In this document: positions 47,680-59,443 of the stretch, piece by piece
How the letters are laid out: the number at the start of each line of letters is the position of its first letter
Numbering within the stretch: the stretch's first letter is position 1
Source: Paracamarosporium sp. OC-R06-R3
Taxonomy: Eukaryota > Ascomycota > Dothideomycetes > Pleosporales > Didymosphaeriaceae
NCBI GenBank assembly: GCA_019828545.1
Contig: JACVRA010000082.1
Span: 1-64,000, forward strand
Length of the DNA: 64,000 nucleotides
Reading direction: 5' to 3'
Notes under the pieces: model-generated
The model's database searches: none
The model's input: the letters and a program-made list of their open reading frames with translations, nothing else
Told to the model about the DNA's origin: nothing
Made by a program: the position numbers and the translations under genes

Positions 47680-49301
47680 ACGTAAGTTCTATCATGGTTC
47701 TGGTCGTCGTCTCGCTACGTGGTTCCACATCGGATTTCAACATGGCTTTAAGACCTTCGTATTGGCTACTTCTCTGAAGTCTCCTCTTCAGCAAGGAGGT
47801 GTCTACGGATGTTTTAGACCGTTCAAAAGCATTCAACGCCAAGCAAAGATTGTGTTATTGGTGCTTGAGTGTTGGATGATTACAGTGTATATTTGAGAGC
47901 AGTTGGGTTGGGGTGCATTATGTGGGGGAGTTCTTGAATGCTTTGCGACGACGAACAACATGCCTTGACCATTATGGAGCTGGCACATTTGAACATCCAT
48001 AACAAAACTCAGTCCAATGGCGATTCAGTCCTTGTCCGACGCTAGGCTGGTTAGCATACTTGTGAGCCTAGACTCACTTACAAGTAACACCTATAGCTTG
48101 CTTAATCCTTCACAGACTTTACGAAGGCATGATACTCAATGATAGAAATCTCATTCACACACATACCATCCCATTTACCGCACTCCCAACGTGAAAAATT
48201 CCCCATCGCATAAACTAGCATCCTCACTAACGCACTTGAAACCAACACGACATCAACACCCTACTCTACTGACTCACTCGACCACATACCCTATCCCCCG
48301 TTCTGGCTAACTGGGAACGTCATGACGTGGTACGCATGCGCAATGGGTCCCCTCTCTCAAACTGCGGAGAAGCGTTGAGGATGTGCGGACCACTCACGGA
48401 AGGCAGGTTTGTCAGTGCGTGTCGCGGGAGTGGTGGGTTTGGGCGGTACTTCGCGGGGCAGGACAGCAGGGGAAGCGGGGGTGGGTGGGTGTGACTGTGT
48501 GGGGAGTTTTAGGTGGTAAGGAAAGGGTAAACAGATGGTGATGCGTTGGACGCGAGGTCGGGAGTCGATGATGGGTGTTCTGGATAGGTAGGTTGAAGTC
48601 CGAGGGTGGTAGATTGTTTGCGCGCGGGGTGATAGGTTGTGCGCTCGTTTTCAGATGTTACGTCGAGCTGGGTGGCTTGCCGCGGGGGGTGGGACTCAGG
48701 GCTTGTACGGTATCACGTGGGGACGCTAGGAGTATTGACTGTTTTGTGCGTATGCGGTTCGGTGCGGGGAGGACGGGGTGAGCCATGGGTAAGATGTGGG
48801 TCGGTGGTGCTGCCCGTAGGTGGTGTATCATGTGCGGTCTTTGTGATGTGCGGTGCTTGTCGTGAGGATAGAGAGCTTGTTGTAGATTGTTGCCTGTGGA
48901 TAGGTGGCTATCGAGGTGCTAGATGATGTTGTCTGAGGAAGTCTCCAGGCACTCCCCATCACATGCTGCGAGGTCAGGTTTCTGTCAAATGAAGGGAGTG
49001 TCTTGTTGAGGGGTGTAGAGTCTGGTACCGCTTGTATTTGCAATATCTGCAACGTGAGCCTTCGAGCGCCAAATCACGGCGTCATCGTGGAGATGCCGCT
49101 GTTTCGGTCAATCCCCTATGGAAAGCCGGTCGTAAGCTGGAATGGCCTTACTGGCATTGGACTCGTTCAAGGCACAAGTCCGTGCCATTAATTTAGCACA
49201 TCCCCTTCTTAAGGGCCCGCACTTCCCCAGAGTTTCCCACCTGTCACCTTTCACACGGAATCGAGCTGATAAGAACATACCACACGGTTAGTATCGACAT
49301 A
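47680..49301. other. 1.6-kb gene-free stretch
   Basis: No gene is supported. A G/T-rich stretch spans about 48,400-48,900 on the plus strand. The last part is the presumed promoter of the MFS transporter gene. Confidence 0.45.
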
Positions 49302-51277
49302 ATGGCGCCCTCCCGGTTCAAACGCAAATTAAGCACGGCTCCTACCGTTCCCACGGTGCCTGAGGACGAGGACAAGGATGAGGTCCCCCTGGACCACATC
49401 ATGAACGTGAACACGTCTAGTACGCAGGGCGCCGCGAGTCCACCTCGGCCCCGCACCTTCGAGCTCGGCGGTGTGACTCAGTTGGATGAGATTAACGGGT
49501 ACGAGTACACAGCGTACAACTTCTCGACTGGAAAGAAATGGTGGATTCTCACCGTCGTAGCGCTGTGCCAGACGAGTATGAACTTTGTACGTCGCTTATC
49601 TTTCTTTTTCCTTGCTCGTTGTGGCGTTGACTAATGATTGTAGAACGCAGCGGTATACTCGAATGCGGTGAGGCCGTTGAATGAGCACTATGGTATCACG
49701 CGGGCTCGCGATGGTATGGCTGCGTTTCTGATCACGTATGCGTTTGGGTGCGAGCTTTGGGCGCCGTGGTCTGAGGAGTTCGGCCGCTGGATCATCATGC
49801 AGCTGAGCTTGGGTTTCATCAATGTGTGGCAGCCGCTGGCGGGCGTGAGCAGTAGCTGGAATATGGTGCTTGTGTCGCGTGTGCTTGGTGGTTTCTCGAC
49901 GGCTGGCGGGTCGGTGACGTGTAAGTGAACCTGAGATTTGAAGCCCAGAGGGATATGAGCTAACATTTGGAAGTGGGCATGGTTGCCGATATGTTTGATC
50001 CTGAAGAGCAACAGTATGCTGTGCTCTGGGCTTCGTTCTGGTATGTGATCCAAGCCTTCCTCGAGTTTGTGTCTATGCTGACATCATGTGCGTAGGTCTT
50101 GTCTCGGTAGTGTCATTGGCGGCATTTGCGGTGGCCCTGTAGAGCAGTACCTCCACTGGAGCTGGAACTTCTGGATCCAGCTCATATTCGGAGTTGTGGT
50201 GCAGGCTATCCATTTCTTCACCGTTCCCGAGACGCGCTCCACGGTCATGCTGGATAGAAAAGCGAAGCAGATGCGCAAGAAAAACCAAGCGAACGTATAT
50301 GGTCCGAACGGGAACAAGTCGCTCAGATCGCGCTTGTGTTGGAAAGAAATCAGAAAGACAATGTGGCGACCGTACCACAGTGAGTCACTATCGTAGTCGT
50401 ATCTGTGTGTTTCTACAGGCTAACAGAGTCCAGTGCTACTCTTCGAACCCATTGTGTTGTTCCTCTCGCTCCTCAGCGGTTTCAGCGATGCCTTGATCTT
50501 CTCTTTCCTCGAGTCGTACGGCATTGTCTTCGGGCAGTGGCATTTCAACGCTGTGCAGTTCAGCTTGGCCATGCTCGCCCTACTCACTGGATACTGTGTT
50601 GCATACTTCTCTTTCTTCCCAGTGATTCGACATCACAACAAGCTGCGCAAGCTGGATGCTGCTCGACTCACGCCCGAGAGCCGATTGTGGTGGCTGTTAT
50701 TCCTTGCTCCTCTGCTCCCGATCGGGCTTCTCGGTTCAGCTTTTGTTGTCACTGGGCCTCCTCTGCCATGGTATGCTGATACACAAACGCTTGTCGTGGC
50801 GACTCGGTAGAATAGGATCACTGACTTGTGTCCAGGATCGCTCCCCTCATCTTCGCCGTCCTGATCGGCACCGCAAACATGGCCATCTACTACGCAACCA
50901 TTGACTACATGGTAGCGGCGTACGGTGGAAAATATGCTGCTTCGGCTACAGGCGGCAATGGCTTGTAAGTGCTCAGTGTCCCCGCTCCTATCAGTCCTTC
51001 TCGTCTCCTAACTCTTGTGCACAGCGCTCGTGATCTTCTTGCTGGTCTCTGCGCTTTCTACACTGGGCCTATGTACAAATCTCTCGGCACTCAGAACGCA
51101 ACCTTCCTGCACTTTGGCGTTTCCTTCCTGGTGTGCATTCCAGTGTACATCTTCTACTGGAAGGGACCACAAGTCCGTGCTCGCAGCAGATGGGCTGAGA
51201 AAGTAAAGGTTGAGCAGGAGAAGATGGCTAAGGTGAGGCACGAGGTCAGGGCGAAACGTCAGCAGGCGGAACCGTGA
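49302..51277 (+). CDS. MFS transporter, DHA1-type (polyamine/drug)
   Basis: Seven exons: 49302-49586, 49644-49920, 49974-50040, 50096-50379, 50434-50770, 50836-50964 and 51025-51277; the sum closes in frame at 543 residues. A long cytoplasmic N-terminus precedes the first helix (KKWWILTVVALCQTSMNF). MFS landmarks are the loop 2-3 region WAPWSEEFGRW, VLVSRVLGGFSTAGGSVTLG (helix 4 and start of 5), the motif-C-like SCLGSVIGGICGGPVEQY, WNFWIQLIFG and FTVPETRSTVML. The second half starts at LLFEPIVLFLSLLSGFSDA. Fungal relatives are annotated as polyamine or multidrug:H+ antiporters of the plasma membrane. The substrate cannot be fixed from the sequence. No biosynthetic cluster adjoins. Confidence 0.88.
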
Positions 51278-52725
51278 AGAGTGGCTGCCAGTATAAATAG
51301 ATTAGAGGATGACGGATAGTATGAGAAGAAACGAAGTGAGGTGTATAGCGAAGTAATGAAATCGACATTTACGCTGAAATCTTCATCAGCAAAGGTAATA
51401 CACGTACCGAGTTTGGGGATTGAGGGTCACTGGATAGTCGCAGCGTGGTCAGTTGCATGGTGGTATCGCCGTCGAACGACTCAAACATTTGTAGATAACG
51501 GACTGCTATTCTTAGGCTCTATTTTGTTATCCTGACGATGAAGTGATGAGCTTATGGGAGCGAATGCTGATGTGTTGCGGCGTCCGTATTGGGATGGCCA
51601 AGAGGCGCCTAGTGGAAGCACGAGTGATGGTTGCCGCCGAGAAGCACCAAAAGCGCACAACGGAACGAGTGGAAGAAAGAAGGGAGTCGGATAGCATCAT
51701 GGTGGATGTGCTGGTATCCGCGAACGCAGTGTGATCCGCATCAATCCTGGGATGTGCACGGCTTGTGGCACTCTTCGAACGCACCAAGTCAGCATCGCAA
51801 AGCATCGTACAGCACCCATGGCATAACCCAGAAGCTTTGCGGCGTCTCACGATCGATGAAGCTGATGAAGGTGTGATGTTTGACGCGCTGTCGCGTCGTC
51901 GCGCGTCACTAGCGCGAGGATGGCGTAGCTCCTTGTAACGTCTTCGGTCCGGCACTGGCTGCTCTCCACTCCAGCACCTCCTCCACGTCATCCATCGCAT
52001 CAGACAGCACCTGCGCGAGCACAATGCCGCTCTTCGATATACGATGACCATCTGCCACGACAACTGTTCGCCCATAGAGGCTGCAGCCTGCGGACTCCGC
52101 CATTGCTCAACCCATGACGTAGCTGCTCACGTGAGGCCATGTCACTCTGCAGTTTCCGATCCTACGGTTGACAATGGACAACCGCTCACCGGCGCTCTCG
52201 CATTCAATACTCCGCTGTTGCAGAGCGTACGACGAGTAAACGATGCATGAACGGCGAACCAAACTCGAGTCAAGCTGCCCCACTACACCGTCCCAATTCG
52301 ATTGTATCGCGATCTGCACCGCCTAAAGAAGAAATGCAAATTGCGTAGCGTGGGCCGTCCGCTGAAATGCGTCGTTTTCCAGCCTCTTGTGCCTTGCTAA
52401 TGACGCCAACTACGTCATTTATCCCTGTTACCGCGTCTACACCACTATACTGGGCGGCCCGTAGCCGCAACCATGCCAATCTGGGCTTTCAGCGGTCGCT
52501 CACCGCCAATGACACTCTGCCAGCTGTACAAGTGCATCACTCCACATCACGGCTAACATAAAGTTCGGACCCGACTGGTGTGGCTGGGGCTGGCGACTGC
52601 TGAAAGAATTGCGGGCAAAGCATGGGGTCAGCGGTGTGACGCGGAGAGAAAGACTCATATAATGAATGCAGGGACTGCTAATCATCTGTAGGACCGATTT
52701 CGAAGACGAGGATCTCTTGTGAAAG
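51278..52725. other. 1.4-kb intergenic stretch
   Basis: No gene is supported. A 64-codon minus-strand frame at 51,909-52,103 (MAESAGCSLYGRTVVVADGH) looks compositionally like coding sequence, but I found no family or extension. It is left out as a gene. Confidence 0.4.
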
Positions 52726-54151
52726 ATGAATGTTGTGGTAGGGAGGATCTGGACGCATTGAGAAAGCTGCATACATCGCTAACGTTCTGCAGAACCAGGC
52801 GGTCGATCCCGCAAACGTCGTGCAAGCGCTTGTCCACACGCTATTGGATGTTTTCGATGCGACGAGAGATTTATATCAGACGCTCAAGTCGAAGCAGAAG
52901 AGGGACTATGAGCAGAATTTGAGGTCACGTGGTTACCGGAGGAGCATCGACTATGTGGACGATGATCCAAATGGCGAGGAAGAGATTGTCATGGACAAAG
53001 CTGCGGTGTTGAGGCAGTTTGACATCGGTCTCCAAGATGTTGGCACACAATTTGCTGTGGGAGATGGTAAGGCGAATTGCTACAGCGACAGAAGAGAAGT
53101 CTCTGAGTACCTTCCAGCTGGTACTCAAGCTCTTGTTCTAGGACTGTATCTTGGTGTCCCTGAATGTGAGATGCCATGCTAACTCTTTGTAGTAATCTCT
53201 CAGGCTGGGCTACAGTCCCAGATTATTACCCTACAATCGGTCATTATCACAACATTCCTCTATGGGCCTACCTCACCAGAACCAATCTCACACCACCTTA
53301 CAACGTTACTCGCAGCTTCTCGAGAGGCCGGAACAACAGCCGTTGATATACTATCTGCCCAGAAACAACGGCAGATCGTTGTCTTGCCACCCACTCCACG
53401 GTCAACGCCGAGATCTCGTGCGGGAAGCATGAAAGCACCTCCATACCCTGTGACTACGACAGGCTCAGCGTCCACAGCGGTAGTCAAATCGCGACACGAA
53501 CCGACAGATGAGTATTCGCGCACAGTACACCCTGCAAAGACGACTATCCTTAGCAGGCCTTCTGTGCCCAGAACGGATACAGAGTCCACTGCTTTCTCAG
53601 GTCCTACATCTTATGGCACGGAGACCACACTCCATTCCAACTTCTGTCTCTATGCACTCGATCTCCAAAGACACGCCTCACAGCCCCTTGCATCTAGTAT
53701 CACATCTGACCCTTCGCCTTACTGCCCATACTGCAAGCGTTCGTTGCACCTCTCGCCAGGAAAGTCATGGGAGATATTCAAAGACGACGGCGTCCGAGAA
53801 CGTCGCTTCCACGTACAGAACCGCTTCGTCGTGAAATGCCACCGCGAAGGTGTTGACGGTGGCTACTCATGCGTGCTATGCACAAAGAGCGCCAGCCACG
53901 AAACTGTCTGCGGCGATGTGAAGGCTCTGGTCAAGCACGTGTGGCAAGACCACGATATTGGCGAGCTAGAGGCCGAAGCCGACGTGATCGAGGTCGTGGA
54001 GAAGATCCCGGAGAGGAGAAGGGACAGTGTGATGGGGCCTAGCACCAGGAGAAGCCTGAGTCTCGGGCCAAGCAGGGCAGGTCGGCGCAGGCTCGAGAGA
54101 GAAGTCGAGACTACGGAGATTCGCGTGCCGCGGAGAGATAGGGATACCTGA
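52726..54151 (+). CDS. hypothetical protein with C-terminal zinc-finger-like Cys/His motif
   Basis: Proposed exons 52726-52737, 52793-53066 and 53193-54151; 414 residues. The first exon would have only four codons (MNVV) before a GTAGGG donor. The second gives NQAVDPANVVQALVHTLLDV and a helical, charged region (DATRDLYQTLKSKQKRDYEQ). The third starts VISQAGLQSQIITLQSVIIT. The C-terminal part has CPYCKRSLHLSPGKSWEIFK, VVKCHREG, YSCVLCTKSASHETVCGD and VKALVKHVWQDH: two CxxC pairs plus later Cys and His residues, suggesting zinc binding. The tail is Arg-rich. Exons 2 and 3 are well supported by frame; the tiny first exon is inferred. I do not recognise the family. The stop lies 2 bp from the 3' end of the next, convergent gene. 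Confidence 0.72.
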
Positions 54152-54153
54152 GG

Positions 54154-54819
54154 TTATTTATATTGAGATGGACCTTCATTCGGTAATGGAAGCTTCCAAA
54201 GTAGGAAGCGGACGCTCGCTTGGCCCATTGCGATGAGAATGGCTCGGCAGATCAGCTCTTCTCTCGCAAAGCCCCCAATGACATGATACTTCGTATACTC
54301 ATCGAAGAACCTGCCAATACCACCTTCGGGTAGATAGAAACACCAGTCACTTTTGTTGTACAATATCTTGAAACTGTTAACGTATTCCCAATACTCTGGG
54401 TATGCCCCTCCGGTCTCCTGGTCAACAATCGCGGTGATACGCAGTACATCCTCGCTCTTGACAAGGATATCAAGCGGACACAAGTCAGCGTGTGTCATTA
54501 CGATCTGATAATCGCTTGTCAGGCTCATACAGAGATGATCAAACCGAGCTAGCTCTAACCCGGAATCATCGAGTAGGAAGTCGAACCAGGCTTCGCCGAT
54601 AATAAGCGAAGAGCTTGTTTTCCTAAGCCGATGGTCGCCTTTGCAGATTGGTGGCGCTCCTCCTCCCAGATATCCTTCTTTTGATGGTCTTGGAAACCGC
54701 CCTGATTCAGTGAAGAGGTAATGGGCTGTTCTCGTACATAGCATTTCTTGTAGACCGTGAGATTTTTCCAGGTACGGTCTAGGGGAAGTCCTTGGATAAA
54801 GGATGTAGAAGTGTAACAC
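54154..54819 (-). pseudogene. APH/ChoK-type kinase fragment lacking the N-lobe
   Basis: A 221-codon frame encodes the C-lobe of a fungal aminoglycoside-phosphotransferase-like protein. It includes FPRPSKEGYLGGGAPPI, GEAWFDFLLDD, the catalytic loop region YQIVMTHADLCPLDILV and AIVDQETGGAYPEYWEYVNS. In typical members the loop is HGDL(H/Q)PxNI and the next motif D-W-E. Here Asn is replaced by Asp and Trp by Gln, while both Asp residues of the active site remain. The nucleotide-binding N-lobe with its Lys is absent, and nothing upstream of 54,819 supplies it. It is probably a truncated and drifting copy, though expression of a short protein cannot be excluded. Its stop is 2 bp from that of the convergent plus-strand gene. 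Confidence 0.65.
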
Positions 54820-55407
54820 TATGTATCAATAATAATCATTCCAAGGGGTATAGGCGCCGGAATATGTTGCGAGTGTTCGTGGATGTGGTGAAGGACGTGT
54901 ACTTTGGTCGTGTCGTTGGATTTATTTGTCTTGATAATTGTGTCGCGCGATTTGCGCACAACGGCTTCTACGTCGTACTAGTAGAGTAACTCGCATCGTA
55001 TTAGAAGGCTATTCAAGGTCAAACGTAATGTGCATGCCTGTTCATTCTGAATTATAAATCCGTAGAAGTTGACAATCGGCAAGGTGGACTGATGACAAGA
55101 GAATGAGGATGCAGGTGTCTAACGCTGGACGGAATCGTGGCCGAGTTGAAATATTGGCTTCCTGTTGATCGCAAATGTTCGTATTTGAGTGCGCACACCG
55201 ATATCTCATTTGCTCCAGCAACCCTACATCACATGACCATCTCCTTTTTCTACGTAGAATCACACAACATACGAACACGAAGACAACGGGAACTCAATTT
55301 TTTCGAATCAACACCGTTTGATACATGCACATCTTCGCTCTCGACGCCAATTGGCTGCCTCGCTCTAGACTCATCCCCCAGTGTGACTGAGGTGTCATGA
55401 CGACACG
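54820..55407. other. gene-free stretch
   Basis: No gene is supported in about 590 bp. It separates the APH-like fragment from the small membrane protein gene. Confidence 0.45.
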
Positions 55408-56092
55408 ATGGCCTCAGGAGTCAATTTCAACAAACCCAAACAGATCTGCAAGGCTGCGATCTTCTCCCTGGCTCAGCGTCTTCTTATATCGTGGATTTAC
55501 AAGCTACCTTCAATATCAATCGTCGCACTAAGCTTCTTCTATATAATCTTAACAAGTAACTGTGACTGGACTGTCGTATAAGTCCATTCCTGAAGAAAAG
55601 GTTTCAGTAGGTACAATTGTCTTCCTTATGCCAGAGCCTAGAAGCTCTTTATTCCTACAAAGCGACACCGAAAGTAGTTGGTATGTCCTCTTCTTTGGGC
55701 TCGCAATTAGCTTCATGCTCGTCCTCGTGATTTTCCTAATTTCCCTCCCTAGTCTCCTCTTCCTTACCACTTGTCACGACTGGGAAGGATTAAGGATCTT
55801 TAGCGTCACTGGCCCCTTGGCAGAGATTGCGGGGATCGTTTTCATTGAAGTGTACGTGACAACGGGGGGTAATGAGGCTTGTGGACCTGCTTGCGCACAC
55901 GTGGATTGTTCATCTGAGAAGCCCGAGAAGCCTCAACAGCCCTCTTTGAAGGTATACGAACTTCTCTTGTACGTGCTATCGGGGGGCATTGTCCTGGATA
56001 CGTGTCAAAAAAGGTTACCAGGGGTCGCAAATGGGGCCCGCAAACCGCACGCGCTACGTCAAACGGGGGGGTATTCCGTTAAGATAACTTGA
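55408..56092 (+). CDS. small multi-pass membrane protein, unknown family
   Basis: Proposed exons 55408-55555 and 55608-56092 (52-nt intron, donor GTAACT, acceptor TTTCAG); 210 residues. Splicing joins SISIVALSFFYIILT to IGTIVFLMPEP, making one continuous membrane segment, which supports the model. A second strong segment is WYVLFFGLAISFMLVLVIFL. Two weaker ones are GPLAEIAGIVFIEVYV and VYELLLYVLSGGIVL. A Cys-containing hydrophilic loop (EACGPACAHVDCSSEKPEKP) lies between the last two. I do not recognise the family and there is no targeting motif beyond the membrane segments. The C-terminal 30 residues are basic. Confidence 0.5.
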
Positions 56093-57063
56093 TCGCCGCA
56101 AACATACGATTTTCTATAGCTATTTGACGCTTGCGATAGCACCAGGTGATAAAATGCGGTGATCGTCAGGCCCTATGATCCTTCTTAGGTAGAGCCCTGA
56201 GTCAAACCGCATGTTCAGAGACTCGTGAAATCAACCATCACGACTCACGCGAGTCCATCTCAGCCCGATGTTCACTCCGACAACAGCATCTTTACATCTG
56301 CATCCCCAGGAACGACTGTACAATTAGGCCGGCTTACTACGGCCGTTACTATGTATTATGCTGTCTTACCCAAATCCGCACAATGCACGGTTCCTGCAAA
56401 TCGACCAATATCCTAATCGGGGACTTCCTCCCATCTCGCACGTAACCCTCTTTCGTGCGCATAAGCACCGCCCGTAAGACCCGCTGCGCTTCTGTGCTTC
56501 CGCGCCCCGGCGTTGCATCTCGCCTCGCCTCGTCTCGTCTCGCATCATCGCATCCTTCGCCTCGCGCCCAAAATGGACAATGCTTGCATGCTGCAATCGA
56601 CGCCTTTCGTGCCTGGTTACTTGTTCGAGTAAATTGAGGTGGGCACCACGCCAGCGGAGGGAATCGAGGCGGAATGTGCCGCAAGAATGCGTGATGGTGC
56701 CTGGGTGGATGGGTGTTGGGAGACTGGGGCGAGGACTGAATGCTGGGTTTGGCTAGCGCTGTGTGAACGTTGCCTAGATTTGGGATGGTGGGCGCGTGGG
56801 TTGGCGAGAATTCGGCTTGCTTACCTGATGATTCTTCAATGGAGGCAGTTATTGAGTGCGAGTGCACGCTCTGCTTTGTTCACAGCGTGTCTGTTGTCGG
56901 CTTGTGGGGTTTGTTGCGTCGAGGTCTGGTGTCGTGTTCTTTTGGATTGGGGTGCTTCGGGTCGGAGTTCGAGGAATGGCGCACAGCATGAAAACCACGC
57001 ATGTGCAGCCTTGCACGAACTCTGTTAGGAATGCTGGGCGACTATGCGCATATCCGATAAAGG
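56093..57063. other. gene-free stretch with short CTCGC repeats
   Basis: No gene is supported. A small degenerate tandem of CTCGC/CTCGT units lies at 56,518-56,543. Plus-strand frames between 56,639 and 57,030 look coding-like in length but have a mixed W/R-rich composition without motifs. Confidence 0.4.
56518..56543. repeat. degenerate pentanucleotide microsatellite
   Basis: About five units of CTCGC or CTCGT in a row. It is non-coding as far as can be seen. Confidence 0.7.
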
Positions 57064-57387
57064 ATGCAATATACGAAGAACTTTATATCGCTTTGGGTAG
57101 CGTGCGTCTTGGGATTGCATCCTTCAGATGTTGTGGCACGTTTAACTACAACAGACGGCATTCCGATCCCCGTCCCTCTTTTGATGAATACACCTCTTCT
57201 AATTATACCCACAGTTGCGGATATACAAGAACATCCAGTCAGCATGTTTGATGTGCATCGTGGCATCCTGCTGGAAAAAAAGGAACAAGTACACAGATAC
57301 AACTGTTCCGTGCGCTACCGTTACGGGGCTATCTATTTCGAAGCACCTGAAGGTGATAAGGACAACAACATAATTACTGATATCTGA
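57064..57387 (+). CDS. possible small secreted protein
   Basis: A 107-codon single-exon frame. The first 25 residues (MQYTKNFISLWVACVLGLHP, then SDVVA) have the charged start and hydrophobic core of a signal peptide. The rest (TTTDGIPIPVPLLMNTPLLI and so on) has only one further Cys, so it is not a typical Cys-rich effector. There is no family match that I know. It could also be chance; support is the signal-like start and full length without an intron. Confidence 0.3.
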   Translation: MQYTKNFISLWVACVLGLHPSDVVARLTTTDGIPIPVPLLMNTPLLIIPTVADIQEHPVSMFDVHRGILLEKKEQVHRYNCSVRYRYGAIYFEAPEGDKDNNIITDI

Positions 57388-57681
57388 TTTATCGATGCCT
57401 CATTATCAACTGGCGTATAACTGGGTGTCGATCTCAGAACGCCCTCCGGAAAAGCCCTACGGAAAAATGATGGGGGAACCCTTGCCCGATCGGTAGTACA
57501 TCGTCACTCCCCGCAATTAACGCTACAAACGCGTCTACAGTGTTTTGCTGGACCAATATTTATGTACCATGGACTCTCATGAATGCGCAACACACGCAAC
57601 AAAGACCGCAACCTAAAACCAAGTCAATAGGTATCATATGACAGTTGAGTGTAAAAGTCGCAAAATCTTATCAGCATCGCC
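57388..57681. other. promoter region of the aminotransferase
   Basis: About 290 bp without a gene, directly upstream of the plus-strand aminotransferase start. Confidence 0.45.
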
Positions 57682-59186
57682 ATGGCCCCTTCCCGTGTGT
57701 TATCGTCGGCTGCATGCACCATCACAGACAACGACAACATCAACATTAGCGTAAAGAGTGGAAGCGAGAATGCTCAAGTAGTCCTTGAAGCCGCAAAGAC
57801 CCGCTTCTCCGAAAGGAACAGTACCAGCTTGAAGCTTCACAATGAAGCCGTGAAGAGCTTGCCAGGTGGGAACACGCGCAGTCTCCTACACACAGCCCCA
57901 TTCCCTGTCTTCCTCAAACAGGGCGAAGGCTACAAAGTCATCTCCGAAGATGGCCACATGTAAGTTCACCTGGCTTTTTTTCCACCTACATTTTTAGCAG
58001 TCAAGCCTTACAGCACCCTAGATACACCGACTTCGTGGGCGAAATGACCGCCGGCCTCTTCGGCCACTCTCAACCGCTCATCAACCAATCCCTCATCTCT
58101 ACCATCCAGAACATTGGTATGAACCTCGGCGGCACCACGCAACTCGAGGCTCGACACGCTGCTTTGCTGTGCTCCCGCTTCAATCTCGACCTCATCCGCT
58201 TCACCAACTCCGGCACAGAAGCTAATCTGCATGCCATCAACGGCGCCAAACGGTTCACCGGCAAGCGGAAAGTCGTCGTTTTCACTGGCGGCTACCACGG
58301 TGGCTGCTTCAGTTTCCCGACAGATCATCCAGCAGAGAATTGTGTCGACATGAAGGAATGGATCGTAGCGGAGTATAATGACATCGCTGACACGAAGCGG
58401 AAGATCGAGGAGAGCGGGGACGTAGCTGCGGTTCTGGTCGAGGGAATGCAAGGCGCTGGTCCCTGCATCGTTGGCACGCACGAGTTCCTCCACCAGATTC
58501 AGGAATCTGCGAAAAAGGTTGGTGCGCTGTTCATCTTGGACGAAGTGATGACGAGTCGACTTTCGGATGGCGGATTGCAGAAGCTGGAGGGGTTGCAGCC
58601 GGATCTCACGACGATGGGGAAGTATCTTGGGGGTGGCATCACGTTTGGATGTTTTGGTGGGAGGGAAGAAATCATGCGCGTTTACGGTAAGTATCCTCGC
58701 ATTATGCTACGCTCTTAAACATGTGCTTACGGGACCGCGCGTGAAGATCCTCGCGAAGGAAGCGCACTTGCGCACTCCGGCACTTTCAATAACAACACGC
58801 TTGGCATGGTCGCGGGATACGTCGGCATGTCGCAAATCTATACCCCCGACGTAGCTCGCGACTTCAATGCGATGGGCGACAAGTTCCGCACAAAATTGCA
58901 GGAACTTAGTCACGGCACGAAGATGACAGTCACTGGTCGGGGGTCCCTCACAGGCGTCCACTTCGTAAACGACGGAAAGAAGGAATTGCAGAGCTACAGG
59001 GAAAGAAAGGACGATGTGGATGTGAAAGACCTCTTTTGGTTCGAGATGATGGAGGATGGGTTCTGGATATCGAGGCGCGGGAGTATCTCGCTTATATTGG
59101 AGACGCCGTGGGAGGAGTTGGAGAGATTTGTTGGGGTTGTCGAGGGGTTCTTGAAGAGGCATGAGGCTCTCGTGAAGATTTCATAG
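57682..59186 (+). CDS. class III PLP aminotransferase (glutamate-1-semialdehyde aminomutase-like)
   Basis: Three exons: 57682-57959, 58022-58686 and 58747-59186; 460 residues in frame. The fold-type I class III features are LPGGNTRSLLHTAPFPVFLK, FTNSGTEANLHAI (phosphate-binding SGTEA), VVVFTGGYHGG (aromatic stacking residue region), ILDEVMT with the PLP-contacting Asp, and TTMGKYLGGGITFGCFGG with the Schiff-base Lys. The C-terminal part has HSGTFNNNTLGMVAGYVGM and FWISRRGSISLILETPWEEL. Fungi do not make haem from glutamate, so a true glutamate-1-semialdehyde aminomutase role is unlikely. Such fungal homologues act on other amines or keto acids, sometimes in secondary metabolism. No obvious partner genes are next to it. 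Confidence 0.88.
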
Positions 59187-59443
59187 ATTCAAGAGGCGAG
59201 GATGACAGTGAGCGATTACTTGATGGGTTCGTTGGACACAGGTGAATAGGTTATGCAGTGAGTGTCGGCACATGTATTCACCAACTCACTTCACCTAGTA
59301 TCAACATGAATAATGACCATATCCATAGTCCGGAAGCAGTATCGATTCTCCATTTAACAGAGACAGATATGTTTACGATCTCTTAGTTTGTCCAAAGGAC
59401 AGATTCGGATTAAACGCACTGCAAACTTGATGCAATCGCAGCT

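Noticed and set aside
51909..52103. 64-codon minus-strand frame (MAESAGCSLYG...)
   Set aside because: Coding-like composition, but no continuation, intron or family could be found.
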